Shown here: piece by piece, positions 1 to 9,216 of the stretch
How the letters are laid out: every line of letters starts with the position of its first letter
Position numbering within the stretch: the stretch's first letter is position 1
Source of the DNA: CAMLIZ01 sp036231905
GTDB taxonomy: Bacteria > Pseudomonadota > Gammaproteobacteria > Burkholderiales > Burkholderiaceae_C
DNA: 64,000 nt
Reading direction: 5' to 3'
NCBI RefSeq assembly: GCF_036231905.1
Contig: NZ_JAZARE010000008.1
Span: 124,001-188,000, forward strand
Notes under the pieces: model-generated
Told to the model about the DNA's origin: nothing
The model's input: the letters and a program-made list of their open reading frames with translations, nothing else
The model's database searches: none
Made by a program: the position numbers and the translations under genes

Positions 1-387
1 TTCGACACCATGCGCCGCATCTATTCGCCCGCCAACCGGTTGCGCAAGCTGGCCGACGACCTGCCCCGGCTGATCCGGCGCGGCTCCTGGACCGCCGCGG
101 TGCTGGACGTGGGCGACATGAGCGTGACCAACTTCGACCCGCCGCCGCAGCGCACCTTCGTGGCGGGCACCGACCTGATGCCGCCGGAAACGGTGCCCTT
201 CGAGCCGGGCGACTTCGACAGCGAGGCGCACCGCCTGGCGCTCACCCGGCCCACGCCGGTGGTGGATGCAGCCGGCCATGTGCTGCCGCACTGGAAGCCG
301 CACCATGTGGTGCACGGGCCCTTGCGCCCGGGTTCGGCCGGGCCCGTGGCGGCCGCTGCGGGCGGTATGCTCGAGCGCGCGTTCTGA
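1..387 (+). CDS. C-terminal part of an unidentified protein (5' end outside window)
   Basis: The frame is open from the first base and ends in TGA at 385-387, so this is the tail of a gene that starts before the window. The first ATG in view, at 10, is unlikely to be the true start. The visible 128 residues begin FDTMRRIYSPANRLRKLADD, are basic near the start and become rich in Pro, His and Gly. No signal peptide, membrane segment or catalytic motif is recognisable, so no function is assigned. It lies 24 bases before the sensor kinase gene on the same strand and may be its upstream operon partner. Confidence 0.6.
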   Translation, partial: FDTMRRIYSPANRLRKLADDLPRLIRRGSWTAAVLDVGDMSVTNFDPPPQRTFVAGTDLMPPETVPFEPGDFDSEAHRLALTRPTPVVDAAGHVLPHWKPHHVVHGPLRPGSAGPVAAAAGGMLERAF

Positions 388-411
388 GCGCCCGCTGTTT
401 TCGCCACGCCC

Positions 412-2241
412 ATGTCTACTTCTCTTTCCGCCGCGGCCGTGCCGCCCGCCACGGCGGCTGCCGAGCCCGCCTCGCATGAGCTGGATGCCAGCCTGGACCA
501 GGTGCGTGCGCTGCATGTGCAGACACCCGCCTCGCTGGCCGGCAACCTGATCGGCCTGACGCTGATCGCCGCCATGTTCTTCAAGCTGGCGCCGGCGGCC
601 ACGGTGGCCTGGTGCCTGATGCTGCTGGCGGTGTGGGCCGTGCGCTGGGTGCACTATCGCCGCTACCCCGCCGAGGGCGACCTGCAGGCGCTGCTGCGCT
701 GGCGCGGCCAGTGGAATGTGCTCACGCTGGCCTCTGGCGTGTGCTGGGGCACGGCGGTGTGGCTGTTCTACGGCCGCGGCGCCACCTTCCACACCATCGG
801 CCTCATCCTCATCGTCTACAGCTACTGCCTCGGCTCGGTGCAGCTGCTGGCGCGCCAGTGGCGCATCTACCTCACCTTCATCAGCCTGGGGCTGGTGCCC
901 ACCATCGCGCGCATCGCCACCGACACCGACCAGCCCTACCACTGGCAGCTGGCCTTCATCCTCACCTTGCTGTTCCTGGTGACGGCCATCATGGGCCGCA
1001 CCTACCGCCAGGCCTTCGAACGCACCATCGAGCTCAAGCAGCGCACCGAGCAGCTGCTGGCCCAGCTGCGGGTGGAAAAGGCGGCCGCCGAAGCCGCCCG
1101 GCGCGATGCCGAGGTGGCCAATCGTGCCAAGACCCAGTTCTTTGCCGCCGCCAGCCACGACCTGCGCCAGCCGCTGCATGCGCTGGGGCTTTTTGCCGAG
1201 GCGCTGCGCTCGCGCAACCAGGACGAGCAGGTGACCCACCTGGTCAACAGCATCAACTCCTCGGTGGACGCGCTGGAGGGCCTGTTCTCCGAGCTGCTGG
1301 ACATCACCAAGATCGACACCGGCGGCGTGGAGCCGGTGCCGCAGCACTTTGCGCTGGCCGACGTGTTCCGCAAGCTCAAGCTGCATTTCGAGCCCACGGC
1401 GTTCGAGAAAGGCCTGGACCTGCGCTTCCGTGGTGCGGCCCACCATGCCTTCGCCGACCCGGTGCTGGTGGAGCGGGTGCTGCGCAACCTGGTGTCCAAC
1501 GCCATCCGCTACACCAACGACGGCAGCGTGCTCGTCAGCGCCCGCCAGCGCGGCGACACCCTGCTGCTGCAGGTGTGGGACACGGGCGTGGGCATCCGCG
1601 AGCGCGAGCAGGAGCGCATCTTCGAGGAGTTCTACCAGGTGCCCGACCAGGCGGTGGCGCTCGATCCGCACCAGCGCAAGGGCCTGGGCCTGGGGCTGGC
1701 GATCGTCAAGCGCCTGGCCGCGCTGATGCAGGCACCGCTGCGGCTGCGCTCGCGCCCTGGCCACGGCACGGTGTTCTCCATGGAGGTGCCGATCGGGCGG
1801 GCCCAGCCCACCGCCGAAACCAGCATCAAGGGCAAACCGGCGCTGGGGCTCACCCTGGACCATCGGCTCATCGTCATCGTGGAGGACGACGCCGCGGTGC
1901 GCAGCGGGCTGGAGGTGCTGCTCAAGGGCTGGGGCGCCAGCGTGTTGAGCTTCGAGAGCGTGGCGGCCTGCGTGGCCTGGGGCCAGATCGCCGACCCGGC
2001 CAACCCGGCGCCCGACCTCATCATTGCGGACTACCGGCTCGAGAGCGGCCACACCGGCGTAGAAGCCATCACCATGCTGCGCCAGCGTTTTGGCGAGGGT
2101 CTGCCTGCCATCGTGGTCACCGGCAGCCTGATGACGGGGCATGAGCGCGAAGCACAGAACCACAACTTCCATCTGCTGGTCAAACCGGTGGTGCCGAACA
2201 AGCTGCGCGCGATGATTGCGTTCAAGCTCGGCGTGCGCTGA
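412..2241 (+). CDS. hybrid sensor histidine kinase with C-terminal receiver domain
   Basis: Membrane-bound signalling kinase of 609 residues. Residues about 40-195 hold several hydrophobic segments (for example IGLTLIAAMFFKL and FILTLLFLVTAIMG), followed by a coiled-coil linker rich in Glu and Ala at about 200-235. The dimerisation box is SHDLRQPLHALG with His249 as the predicted phosphorylation site. The ATPase domain has LVSNAIRYT (N box), WDTGVGI (G1) and GLGLGLAIVKRL (G2). The C-terminal receiver has EDD near its start, acceptor Asp540 in IIADYRL, and Lys591 in LLVKPV. No periplasmic sensor domain is obvious, so the signal is probably sensed in the membrane. No cognate regulator lies next to it. 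It is followed after 19 bases by an alpha/beta hydrolase gene and may be cotranscribed with it. The signal and target are unknown. Confidence 0.93.
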   Translation: MSTSLSAAAVPPATAAAEPASHELDASLDQVRALHVQTPASLAGNLIGLTLIAAMFFKLAPAATVAWCLMLLAVWAVRWVHYRRYPAEGDLQALLRWRGQWNVLTLASGVCWGTAVWLFYGRGATFHTIGLILIVYSYCLGSVQLLARQWRIYLTFISLGLVPTIARIATDTDQPYHWQLAFILTLLFLVTAIMGRTYRQAFERTIELKQRTEQLLAQLRVEKAAAEAARRDAEVANRAKTQFFAAASHDLRQPLHALGLFAEALRSRNQDEQVTHLVNSINSSVDALEGLFSELLDITKIDTGGVEPVPQHFALADVFRKLKLHFEPTAFEKGLDLRFRGAAHHAFADPVLVERVLRNLVSNAIRYTNDGSVLVSARQRGDTLLLQVWDTGVGIREREQERIFEEFYQVPDQAVALDPHQRKGLGLGLAIVKRLAALMQAPLRLRSRPGHGTVFSMEVPIGRAQPTAETSIKGKPALGLTLDHRLIVIVEDDAAVRSGLEVLLKGWGASVLSFESVAACVAWGQIADPANPAPDLIIADYRLESGHTGVEAITMLRQRFGEGLPAIVVTGSLMTGHEREAQNHNFHLLVKPVVPNKLRAMIAFKLGVR

Positions 2242-2260
2242 AACCACTGGAGGCGCTGCC

Positions 2261-4090
2261 ATGCCCAAGGCCCTGGGCCTCGAGTTCGCGCTGCACGACG
2301 GCGAGCGCGGCGAACACGATGCGGCACACGAACAGCCGCCGGTGCTGCGGGTGGACGCGCCGCTGAGCGCCGCTCAGCTGGAGCAGGTGTTCACCGCCCA
2401 TCGAGGCGAGTGGTTCGCGCCCGACCTCACGCCTTACGTGGACAACATGGCGGCGGTGCTGGCCCAGGAGCGCGCGCTCAGCGTGCAGTGGGAGGGGCTG
2501 CCGGGCACCGACCATCCGGCGCACTGGACCGGCGCAGCCGACTGCCTCACCCGGGCCCAGCCGCAGCGCCGGGCGGCCCGGCGCCTGGCGGTGTGGCACC
2601 TGCCGCTGGCCTGGGTGATGCCCCTGGTGCGCAAGCGGGCCCGCAGCCTGCAGGTGCGGCTGCCGCTGGCCGGCAGCACCGCGGCGCTGGAAGCGCTGGC
2701 GCTTGCGGCGTTGCCGCCGGGCTGGCACGGCCACACCGTGCGCGTGCGGCTGGACGTGGAGACGCGGGTCTACTGGGGCGCCCGTGCCACCCGGCAGGAC
2801 GGCCAGCATGCGTGGAAGCCCTGCAAGCGCCGCGGTGACGGCATGAGCCACAGCATCGAGCTGTTCGTCTTCAAGCGTGGCAAGGCGGTGCAGGGCACGC
2901 TGGACAGCGAGGACATCGCGCCCATGCTGCAGCGCCGCCTGGCCGGCGGCGTGGGCTTGCTGGTGGCGGTGCCGGTGCTCAGCTTCGAACGCGAGGCGCC
3001 TTGGCGCCAGGCGCTCGGCCGGTGGTGGCACGCGGTGTGGCGGCGCATCGGCTGGGTGCGCGCCGACGACCGCGACCCTACCTTCGTGCACCGCATGGAG
3101 GTCGACGAGCCAGTGTGGAACCGCCGCACCGGCGCGGTACCGATGCGGCCCCGCGCGTGGCGCAAGGCCCTGCGCGACGGCGCGCTCCTGCGCCCGGCCA
3201 GCACGCTGGCGGCAGGCTGGCAGGGGGCCGATGCCAGGGTGGGCGACGCGGGATCGCACGTGATGCTGCTGCATGGCGGCCTCAGCTGCACGCGCGGCAC
3301 CTTCGATGCGCTGCTCGCCGCAGAGCCGGGTGGCGGCGGCCCGCTCTGGCCGGGCATGCCGTTGCTGGACGAGGTGTGCACCTGGCGCTTCGAGCACGAC
3401 ACCTTCCTGCCGATCCGCCACAACGTGCAGCGCCTGGCCCAGTGGCTGCGCAATGAAGTGATCCACAGTGCAGCGACCGGCACGCTGGTGCTGCTGGCCC
3501 ATTCGCGCGGCGGCAACGTGGCGCGTTTTGCGCTGCCGGTGCTGCGCCAGCGTTTCCCCGGCTGGCACTTCAGTGCCATCACCGCCGGCGCGCCGCACCT
3601 GGGCACCGAGGTGTTCAGTCGCATCGGCCGGCGCTGGACCGGCCTGGCGGTGTTGGTGGGTGCGGTGCGCGAGATGACCCAGGGCTGGCTGGGCCGCGAG
3701 CAGCTGGCGCAGTTGGTGATCCTGGAGCGCGGCCTGGCCTACCAGGTGCCGCCCGGCTTCCACGACGTGGAGCCTGACGGCGTGCGGCGCCTGGCCGATG
3801 GCCATCCTGAAGTGCTGCCAGACGGCTTGTGGCTGTGGGGCTCCGAGTGGGGCCTGGGCGACGGCCACCACCGGGTGGAAGACACCCTGTGGGACTGGCT
3901 GGTGGAGGACGTGGGGGGTGCCGAGGTGGGCGGTGACGGCCTCGTGGCAAGGCATTCCGCGCTGGGCGGGCGCAGCGGCGCGGCCGAAGGCGCCCACGAT
4001 GCATCGCCAGTGTTCCACACGCGCTACTTCGCGCATGCGCCCACCCGCGGGCAGATCGCCGAGCGCCTGGCTCGGTTGCTCGGCCGCTGA
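2261..4090 (+). CDS. large alpha/beta-hydrolase fold protein (lipase/esterase-like)
   Basis: 609-residue protein. The ATG at 2261 is preferred over the in-frame upstream start at 2216 because it follows a GGAGG-type ribosome site and clears the kinase stop. The C-terminal third carries hydrolase signatures: HVMLLHGG (oxyanion strand) and LLAHSRGGNVARF, where Ser in HSRGG would be the nucleophile; a late Asp or His could complete the triad. The first 320 residues are basic and Arg/Trp rich and match no domain I know. There is no signal peptide, so a cytoplasmic or peripheral location is likely. The substrate is unknown. The gene ends three bases before the convergent panC stop. Confidence 0.75.
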   Translation: MPKALGLEFALHDGERGEHDAAHEQPPVLRVDAPLSAAQLEQVFTAHRGEWFAPDLTPYVDNMAAVLAQERALSVQWEGLPGTDHPAHWTGAADCLTRAQPQRRAARRLAVWHLPLAWVMPLVRKRARSLQVRLPLAGSTAALEALALAALPPGWHGHTVRVRLDVETRVYWGARATRQDGQHAWKPCKRRGDGMSHSIELFVFKRGKAVQGTLDSEDIAPMLQRRLAGGVGLLVAVPVLSFEREAPWRQALGRWWHAVWRRIGWVRADDRDPTFVHRMEVDEPVWNRRTGAVPMRPRAWRKALRDGALLRPASTLAAGWQGADARVGDAGSHVMLLHGGLSCTRGTFDALLAAEPGGGGPLWPGMPLLDEVCTWRFEHDTFLPIRHNVQRLAQWLRNEVIHSAATGTLVLLAHSRGGNVARFALPVLRQRFPGWHFSAITAGAPHLGTEVFSRIGRRWTGLAVLVGAVREMTQGWLGREQLAQLVILERGLAYQVPPGFHDVEPDGVRRLADGHPEVLPDGLWLWGSEWGLGDGHHRVEDTLWDWLVEDVGGAEVGGDGLVARHSALGGRSGAAEGAHDASPVFHTRYFAHAPTRGQIAERLARLLGR

Positions 4091-4093
4091 GCG

Positions 4094-4921
4094 TCAAATC
4101 TCCAGGTTGTCGATCAGCCGGGTGCTGCCCAACTTGGCTGCGGCCAGCACCACCAGCGCATCGCCCGCGGACGTGGCGGGCTGCAGGTCGGCGCGCCGGC
4201 GGATCGCGATGTAGTCGGGCTTCCAGCCCCGATCGGCCAGGTGCTGCATCGCCTGCGCTTCCACGGCGGCATGGTCGCCGGCGCCCTGGACGATGGACTC
4301 GCGCACGCCGCGCAGCACACGCGACAGCTGCACCGCTTCGGCCCGCTCCTCCGGGCTCAGGTATCCGTTGCGCGAAGACAGCGCCAGGCCATCGTCCGCG
4401 CGCGTGGTGTCGCCGGCCTCCACCCGCACCGGCAGGGCCAGCTGCTGCACCATGCGGCGGATGACCATCAGCTGCTGGTAGTCCTTCTTGCCGAACACGG
4501 CCACGGCAGGCTGCACCAGGTTGAACAACTTGAGCACCACGGTGCACACGCCGGTGAAGAAGCCCGGCCGGAAGTGGCCCTCCAGGATGTCGGCCAGCTC
4601 AGGCGGCGGCACCACCTTGTAGCCCTGCGGCTCCGGGTAGAGCTCGGCCTCGCTGGGCGCGAACACGATGTCGCAACCGGCCGGTGCCAGCAGTTCGCAG
4701 TCGCGTTGCAGGGTGCGGGGGTAGGTGCCGAAATCCTCGTGCGGCGCAAACTGCAGCCGGTTGACGAAGATGCTGGCCACCACCGGCCCGCCCAGCGCGC
4801 GCGCCTGCTTCACCAGCGACAGGTGGCCTTCGTGCAGGTTGCCCATGGTGGGGACGAAGGTGGTGCCGCGTGCGCCCGCAAGCGCCTCGCGCAACTCGGC
4901 CACCGTGTGGATCACGCGCAT
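4094..4921 (-). CDS. panC: pantothenate synthetase
   Basis: ATP-dependent condensation of pantoate with beta-alanine to give pantothenate, the last step before coenzyme A synthesis proper; cytoplasmic. The 275-residue protein has the nucleotidyltransferase signature MGNLHEGHLSLV, the KDYQQLMVIRRMV helix and the LALSSRNGYLSPEER motif, all classic for PanC. The ATG at 4921 is chosen over the upstream TTG at 4942: it gives the usual MRVIHTVAELR start and has GAGGTG just upstream. It lies 17 bases after panB on the same strand, forming a panBC operon. The 3' end almost touches that of the convergent hydrolase gene. Confidence 0.97.
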   Translation of the reverse strand: MRVIHTVAELREALAGARGTTFVPTMGNLHEGHLSLVKQARALGGPVVASIFVNRLQFAPHEDFGTYPRTLQRDCELLAPAGCDIVFAPSEAELYPEPQGYKVVPPPELADILEGHFRPGFFTGVCTVVLKLFNLVQPAVAVFGKKDYQQLMVIRRMVQQLALPVRVEAGDTTRADDGLALSSRNGYLSPEERAEAVQLSRVLRGVRESIVQGAGDHAAVEAQAMQHLADRGWKPDYIAIRRRADLQPATSAGDALVVLAAAKLGSTRLIDNLEI

Positions 4922-4938
4922 GGGGGTCACCTCGGGAA

Positions 4939-5781
4939 TCAATAGCCGTGCAGGGCCGGGTCGGGAAAGCTGCGGTCCTTGACGGCCGCCACGTAGGCAC
5001 GCACGGCGGCCTCGATGCTGCCGGCGCCCTCGAGGAAGTTGCGCACGAAGCGCGGCAGCTTGCCGCGGGTGGCGCCCAGCATGTCGTGCAGCACCAGCAC
5101 CTGGCCGGCCGTGCCCGGCCCGGCGCCGATGCCGATGATCATCAGCTGTGGCAGCTCGGCCTGCAGCTCGCTCGCCAGCGCGCTGGGCACCAGCTCCAGC
5201 ACCAGCATGGTCGCGCCGGCGTCGGCCAGCTCGCGCGCGTGGCGCTTGAGCGTGGCGGCACCTTCGTCATCGCGCCCCTGCACCCGGTAACCGCCCAGCG
5301 CGTGCACGCTCTGCGGGGTGAGGCCAAGGTGGGCGCACACCGGGATGCCGCGCTGGGTGAGGGCGTGCACCGTCTCGGTGGTCCAGCCGCCGCCTTCGAG
5401 CTTGACCATCTGCGCGCCGGCTTTCATCAGCGCCGCACTGGCGGCCAGGGCCTGCGCCGGGCCCTGCTGGTAGCTGCCGAAGGGCAGGTCGCCGATCAAC
5501 CAGGCGCTGCGGTTGCCGCGCGCCGCACAGGCGGTGTGGTAGACCATTTCCTCCAGCGTCACCGGCAGGGTGCTGGCATGGCCCTGCAGCAGCATGCCCA
5601 GCGAATCGCCCACCAGCAGGCAGTCCACGCCGGCCTCGTCGGCCAGGCGCGCGAAAGTGGCGTCGTAGGCGGTGAGCATCGTGATCGGCTCGCCGCGCTG
5701 CTGCATTGCGCGCAGGGTGTGCAAGGTGAGGGGCTTGCGGCCGCTGGCAGCGTCGCTGCCGGGAGAACTGTGAACACTCAT
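4939..5781 (-). CDS. panB: 3-methyl-2-oxobutanoate hydroxymethyltransferase (ketopantoate synthase)
   Basis: Transfers a hydroxymethyl group from methylenetetrahydrofolate to 2-oxoisovalerate, the first committed step of pantothenate synthesis. The 280-residue length is normal. Recognisable motifs include DSLGMLLQGHASTLPVTLEE (metal and substrate site), GDLPFGSY, KLEGG and AHLGLTPQSVHALGGYRVQG. The short N-terminal extension rich in Ser, Gly and Pro is common in this group. It is followed by panC and starts four bases from the end of scpA, so scpA, panB and panC are probably transcribed together. Confidence 0.97.
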   Translation of the reverse strand: MSVHSSPGSDAASGRKPLTLHTLRAMQQRGEPITMLTAYDATFARLADEAGVDCLLVGDSLGMLLQGHASTLPVTLEEMVYHTACAARGNRSAWLIGDLPFGSYQQGPAQALAASAALMKAGAQMVKLEGGGWTTETVHALTQRGIPVCAHLGLTPQSVHALGGYRVQGRDDEGAATLKRHARELADAGATMLVLELVPSALASELQAELPQLMIIGIGAGPGTAGQVLVLHDMLGATRGKLPRFVRNFLEGAGSIEAAVRAYVAAVKDRSFPDPALHGY

Positions 5782-5785
5782 GGGC

Positions 5786-6652
5786 TCATGCCGGCTGGTA
5801 GGCCAGGCGCACGTAGATGGGGGCGAAGGCCTCGGCCTGGGTGATCTCGAGCAGGCGCTCGCGCGCGAGCTCCAGCATCGCGATGAAGGTGACCACCACC
5901 ACCTGCGGCCCGCGCGAGACGTCGAAGAGCTCCTCGAACTCCACGAAGCGGCGGCCCTGCAAGGTGCGCAGCACGATGCTCATGTGCTCACGCACCGACA
6001 GCTGCTCGCGTGAGATCTTGTGGTGCTGGTTGAGCTTGGCGCGCTTGAGGATGTCCAGCCAGGCTTCGCGCAGGTCGTCCACATGCACATCCGGGAAGCG
6101 TGGGCTGTTGGACTGCTCCACCACCACTTGCGCGCGCAGGAAGTCGCGGCCGATGTGGGGCAGGGCATCCAGGCGCGCGGCGGCCAGCTTCATCTGCTCG
6201 TACTCGAGCAGGCGGCGCACCAGCTCGGCACGCGGATCCTCGGGCTCCTGGCCGTCGTCCGTCTTCTTGGGCGGCAGCAGCATGCGCGACTTGATCTCGA
6301 TCAGCATCGCGGCCATCAGCAGGTATTCGCTGGCCAGCTCCAGGTTGCGCGAGCGGATCTGCTCCACGTAGGCCAGGTACTGGCGTGTCACGTCGGCCAG
6401 CGGAATGTCGAGGATGTTGAAGTTCTGCTTGCGGATCAGGTACAGCAGCAGGTCCAGCGGGCCTTCGAAGGCCTCGAGGAACACCTCGAGCGCATCCGGC
6501 GGGATGTACAGGTCCTGCGGCATGGCGAACAGCGGTTCGCCATACAGGCGCGCGACGGCGACGTGGTCCACGACCTCGGGCTCCGCCAGTTCCTCGGCGG
6601 CCGGCGGCACGGGCGATGCCGGCGCCGGGTCGGCGATCAGGGTGTCGGACAC
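5786..6652 (-). CDS. scpA: segregation and condensation protein A
   Basis: Kleisin-like subunit of the SMC-ScpA-ScpB complex that compacts and separates chromosomes. The 288-residue protein has the N-terminal ScpA region DALEVFLEAFEGPLDLLLYL, then the helix LASEYLLMAAMLIEIKSRML and the loop RMLLPPKK, then a winged-helix-like C terminus. The first 35 residues are acidic and Pro-rich and probably disordered. No scpB is in the window. The gene sits just upstream of panBC on the minus strand, with only a four-base gap, and downstream of the DUF3460 gene. Confidence 0.95.
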   Translation of the reverse strand: MSDTLIADPAPASPVPPAAEELAEPEVVDHVAVARLYGEPLFAMPQDLYIPPDALEVFLEAFEGPLDLLLYLIRKQNFNILDIPLADVTRQYLAYVEQIRSRNLELASEYLLMAAMLIEIKSRMLLPPKKTDDGQEPEDPRAELVRRLLEYEQMKLAAARLDALPHIGRDFLRAQVVVEQSNSPRFPDVHVDDLREAWLDILKRAKLNQHHKISREQLSVREHMSIVLRTLQGRRFVEFEELFDVSRGPQVVVVTFIAMLELARERLLEITQAEAFAPIYVRLAYQPA

Positions 6653-6681
6653 GGCACGACCCGCTTTGGCGGCCCGGATGT

Positions 6682-6882
6682 TCAGCCCTTGGTCTGGTAG
6701 ACGTAGGGCTGCTGCGGCACCTTGCCGGCCTGGAATTCAGCCTGCCACTCGGGGTCGATCGGCTTGTCCCACAGCAATGCGCGGCCGGCCCGCTGCTCCT
6801 GCTCCAGCGTGGGCTTCTTGGCCTTCAGCTCGTCGAGGAACTGGGTGATCTCGGACTTGTAGGGCTTCCAGAACAGAGGCAT
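6682..6882 (-). CDS. DUF3460 family small protein
   Basis: 66-residue cytoplasmic protein beginning MPLFWKPYKSEITQFLDEL and ending near PYVYQTKG; the sequence matches the DUF3460 family, which I know mainly from Burkholderiales. It has no membrane segment or catalytic motif and its function is unknown. It lies 29 bases upstream of scpA on the same strand, an arrangement that suggests it is the first gene of the scpA-panB-panC transcript. The family identity supports the taxonomic call for this window. Confidence 0.9.
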   Translation of the reverse strand: MPLFWKPYKSEITQFLDELKAKKPTLEQEQRAGRALLWDKPIDPEWQAEFQAGKVPQQPYVYQTKG

Positions 6883-6978
6883 GGCAGCAGCGCATGCCAG
6901 GGCAGCGCCCTGGCGGGGGAAAGACGGAGGAAGGCGGATTTTAAGGCGAGCCGGTGGGCGGCCGTTGAGGTGGCCGCC

Positions 6979-7649
6979 TCAGCAGCCGGTACGGCGCAGG
7001 TTCTGCACGCCGTCCAGCAGGCGATGCGGCTGCCCGGCCAGCCAGCGCGCCAGCTCGTCCAGCCGGGCGGCGTCGAGCTGGTGGGCCGCCAGCTCGAACG
7101 ACAGGCCTTCCAGGCCGTCCACGTTCTGGACGGCGAACACGACCATGGCCCGTTCATGCTGGGGGGTCAGGCGCACGCTGGCGCGGAAGTCAGCCTCCAC
7201 GCGGTACCGCACCTCGATCAGCTTGCCGTTGTCGGGGTTACGTACCACCTCCCGCTCCATCGGCACGGCGGCCTGGTGCAGCCGGGCTTCCAGGCGCTCG
7301 ATGTCGGGCGGGAAGTCCTTCACGAGCTGCTGCACTGGCCGCTCTTGAGCTGCCAGTGCAGCAGGATGTAGTCGAAACCGGGTTCGCCGCCGACCTCCTT
7401 CTTGCGCGCGTCCGCGTAGAAGTCGCTCATGCGCAGATCGGTGAAGCTGTGTTGCCGGTCCAGCACGTAGCGCGCAGGGCTCACCGGGCGAAGCACCTCC
7501 AGCTGGTCGGCCAGGGCCTTGATGTAGACCAGCGCCGCACCGCAGGCCTGCTCGGTGATGGCGATGCTGCGCTGCAGGGCGGCGCTGTCGTTCGATTGCT
7601 GGTCGCGCAGCGCGTCGGCCTGGCGTTTGAGATCGTCGAGGAAACCCAC
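6979..7649 (-). pseudogene. uncharacterised gene apparently split by a -1 frameshift
   Basis: Two minus-strand frames overlap by 16 bases at 7320-7335. The first (from a GTG near 7649) reads FLDDLKRQADALRDQQSND and continues to DYILLHWQLKSGQ, then hits TGA after four odd residues (CSSS). The second picks up at once with VQQLVKDFPPDIERLEARLH and runs to LRRTGC at 6979. The two halves read like one soluble protein of about 220 residues: alpha-helical N terminus, beta-rich middle and a Leu-rich end. The second frame has only a GTG start and no good ribosome site. One missing base near 7330-7345 would restore a single gene. It could be a real inactivation, a sequencing error, a programmed shift, or two coupled genes. 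The family is unknown to me. Confidence 0.6.
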
Positions 7650-7769
7650 GGTGGTACTGCGGCGCAAAGACAAACGGGCGGCCAGAATACCGCAGTCTTT
7701 TGTAACGTCTGCCGCCCTGCCTAGGGGGTGCTGCGCTCCAGAATCAGGGCTTGTTCCTGGAGCCTTCAC

Positions 7770-8255
7770 ATGTGGAAACTGCCTGCCGTTCTGGTGTTCG
7801 CCGTGGCGGCACTGGCCGCCTGCGACCAGCGCCGCATCGACCAGCTGGAAGAAGGCCTGGCCACCGAGGCGGATGTCAAGCGCCAGTTCGGCGAGCCGGC
7901 CAGCGTGAGCACGGAGCCTGACGGCAGCCGCACGCTGGAATATCCACGCCAGCCCGAAGGCCAGACCAACTACTTCATCACCATCGGCTCCGACGGCAAG
8001 ATGAGCGCGCTGCGCCAGGTGCTCAAGGAGTCGAACTTCGCCAAGGTGGGGCCCGGCATGGACAAAGCCGAGGTGCGGCGCCTGCTCGGCCGGCCGGCGC
8101 GGATGCAGGCTTATGCGCTGAAGCAGCAGGAAAGCTGGGACTGGCGTTATGCCAGCGGCGGCGAGGCCAAGGTCTTCAGCGTCACCTTCGATGCCCAGGG
8201 CAGGGTGCTCAACAGCAACAGCACGCCGGATCCCAAGGGCACCGAGGGTCGTTGA
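7770..8255 (+). CDS. BamE/SmpA-OmlA-like outer membrane lipoprotein
   Basis: 161-residue lipoprotein. The ATG at 7770 gives a clean signal peptide, MWKLPAVLVFAVAALAAC, with the lipid-modified Cys at residue 18. The mature part contains two related segments, GLATEADVKRQFGEP and GMDKAEVRRLLGRP, each typical of the SmpA/OmlA fold in which a helix is followed by a G-x-P turn. Proteins of this type attach to the outer membrane; BamE itself assists beta-barrel insertion, but this double-domain form may be a paralogue with another role. It is transcribed away from the split gene before it and converges on the Kdo hydroxylase gene. Confidence 0.8.
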   Translation: MWKLPAVLVFAVAALAACDQRRIDQLEEGLATEADVKRQFGEPASVSTEPDGSRTLEYPRQPEGQTNYFITIGSDGKMSALRQVLKESNFAKVGPGMDKAEVRRLLGRPARMQAYALKQQESWDWRYASGGEAKVFSVTFDAQGRVLNSNSTPDPKGTEGR

Positions 8256-8322
8256 CGGCGCGGCGCTGGCGGAGCGGCCGGCGCCGCCAGCCCGGTATCA
8301 GCCCGAGGCTTTGCGCACGGCG

Positions 8323-9216
8323 TTAGCTCAGCAGCGGCCGGCCCGTCAGGCGTTCCAGGGTGCGCAGCGGCGAAGTGTGCGGCTGCAGCTGGTGCTCCAC
8401 GTCGAGGTACAGCGTCTGCTCCAGCATGTACTGCCCGCTCATGGCGGCGTGCAGCACCTGATCGCTGAACACCAGCCACGTGGTGCCCGGCGCGAAGTTG
8501 ATCGCGCGTTGCGATGCCGAGCGCTGGTAGCCCATGTCGGCCTTGACGTGGTCATGGAGCTGCAACATCAGGTGGTCGTATTCGCTGCGTTGCGCCTTGG
8601 TGACACCCAGCCGATGCAGCAGCCAGGCGCTGCCCGGCAGTGGACGACGGGTGGTGGGAAGGAAGCGGCGCGCGAACGCCTCAAACGGCTCGCCAACCCG
8701 CCATGCGCGCGGCTCACCATGTGGGTTGAGGTTGTGGAACACCCGCAGCAGGCGCACGCCCCGTGTCGGGTTGGACGGAAAAGCGTCCACGTGCAGCCGG
8801 GTGTCATCCTTGCGCCAGCTGGTCACCCGGCCGGCCACCTGCACCGGCCGATAAGTCGTATGCCCCGGGCGCAGGAAGCCCCGGTAATGCGGAAACAGGC
8901 GGTCGACCAGCGCATTCGCCTGATCGCGGAAGCGCTCGATCATCGCCTGCAGTGCCTGCACGTCCTGCCGGGCGCCGGCCGCACCGCGCAGCTCGCCGGT
9001 GCCGGCCCGCAAGGTGATGTTCTTGGCCTTGCCATCGGCCCATGCCGGATCGAGGAAGCGCTGTTCGTCGGCGGTGAGGCCGAAAACCAGCTGCGGGAAC
9101 ACCAGGACATGGCCTTGTTCCAGCTCGGCTTCCACTGCGCCGGTGAGCGCTCCAGGTTGCCCGGCCGCCCAGGCCGTGTCACCGTGCTGTCGCAGCACGT
9201 CCAGCGAGCCAGCCAT
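8323..9216 (-). CDS. Kdo hydroxylase family Fe(II)/2-oxoglutarate dioxygenase
   Basis: Predicted to hydroxylate 3-deoxy-D-manno-octulosonic acid of lipid A-Kdo at C3, giving Ko-containing lipopolysaccharide, as known for KdoO enzymes of Burkholderia and Yersinia. The 297-residue protein has the iron triad His142-x-Asp144 (RLHVDAFPSNP) and His256 (FSDQVLHAAMSG), with a likely oxoglutarate-binding Arg near the end. The start at 9216 shares one base with the metG stop (TGATG), so translation is probably coupled to metG. No other lipopolysaccharide gene is close. The family call is firm; the exact substrate is inferred from the family. Confidence 0.87.
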   Translation of the reverse strand: MAGSLDVLRQHGDTAWAAGQPGALTGAVEAELEQGHVLVFPQLVFGLTADEQRFLDPAWADGKAKNITLRAGTGELRGAAGARQDVQALQAMIERFRDQANALVDRLFPHYRGFLRPGHTTYRPVQVAGRVTSWRKDDTRLHVDAFPSNPTRGVRLLRVFHNLNPHGEPRAWRVGEPFEAFARRFLPTTRRPLPGSAWLLHRLGVTKAQRSEYDHLMLQLHDHVKADMGYQRSASQRAINFAPGTTWLVFSDQVLHAAMSGQYMLEQTLYLDVEHQLQPHTSPLRTLERLTGRPLLS

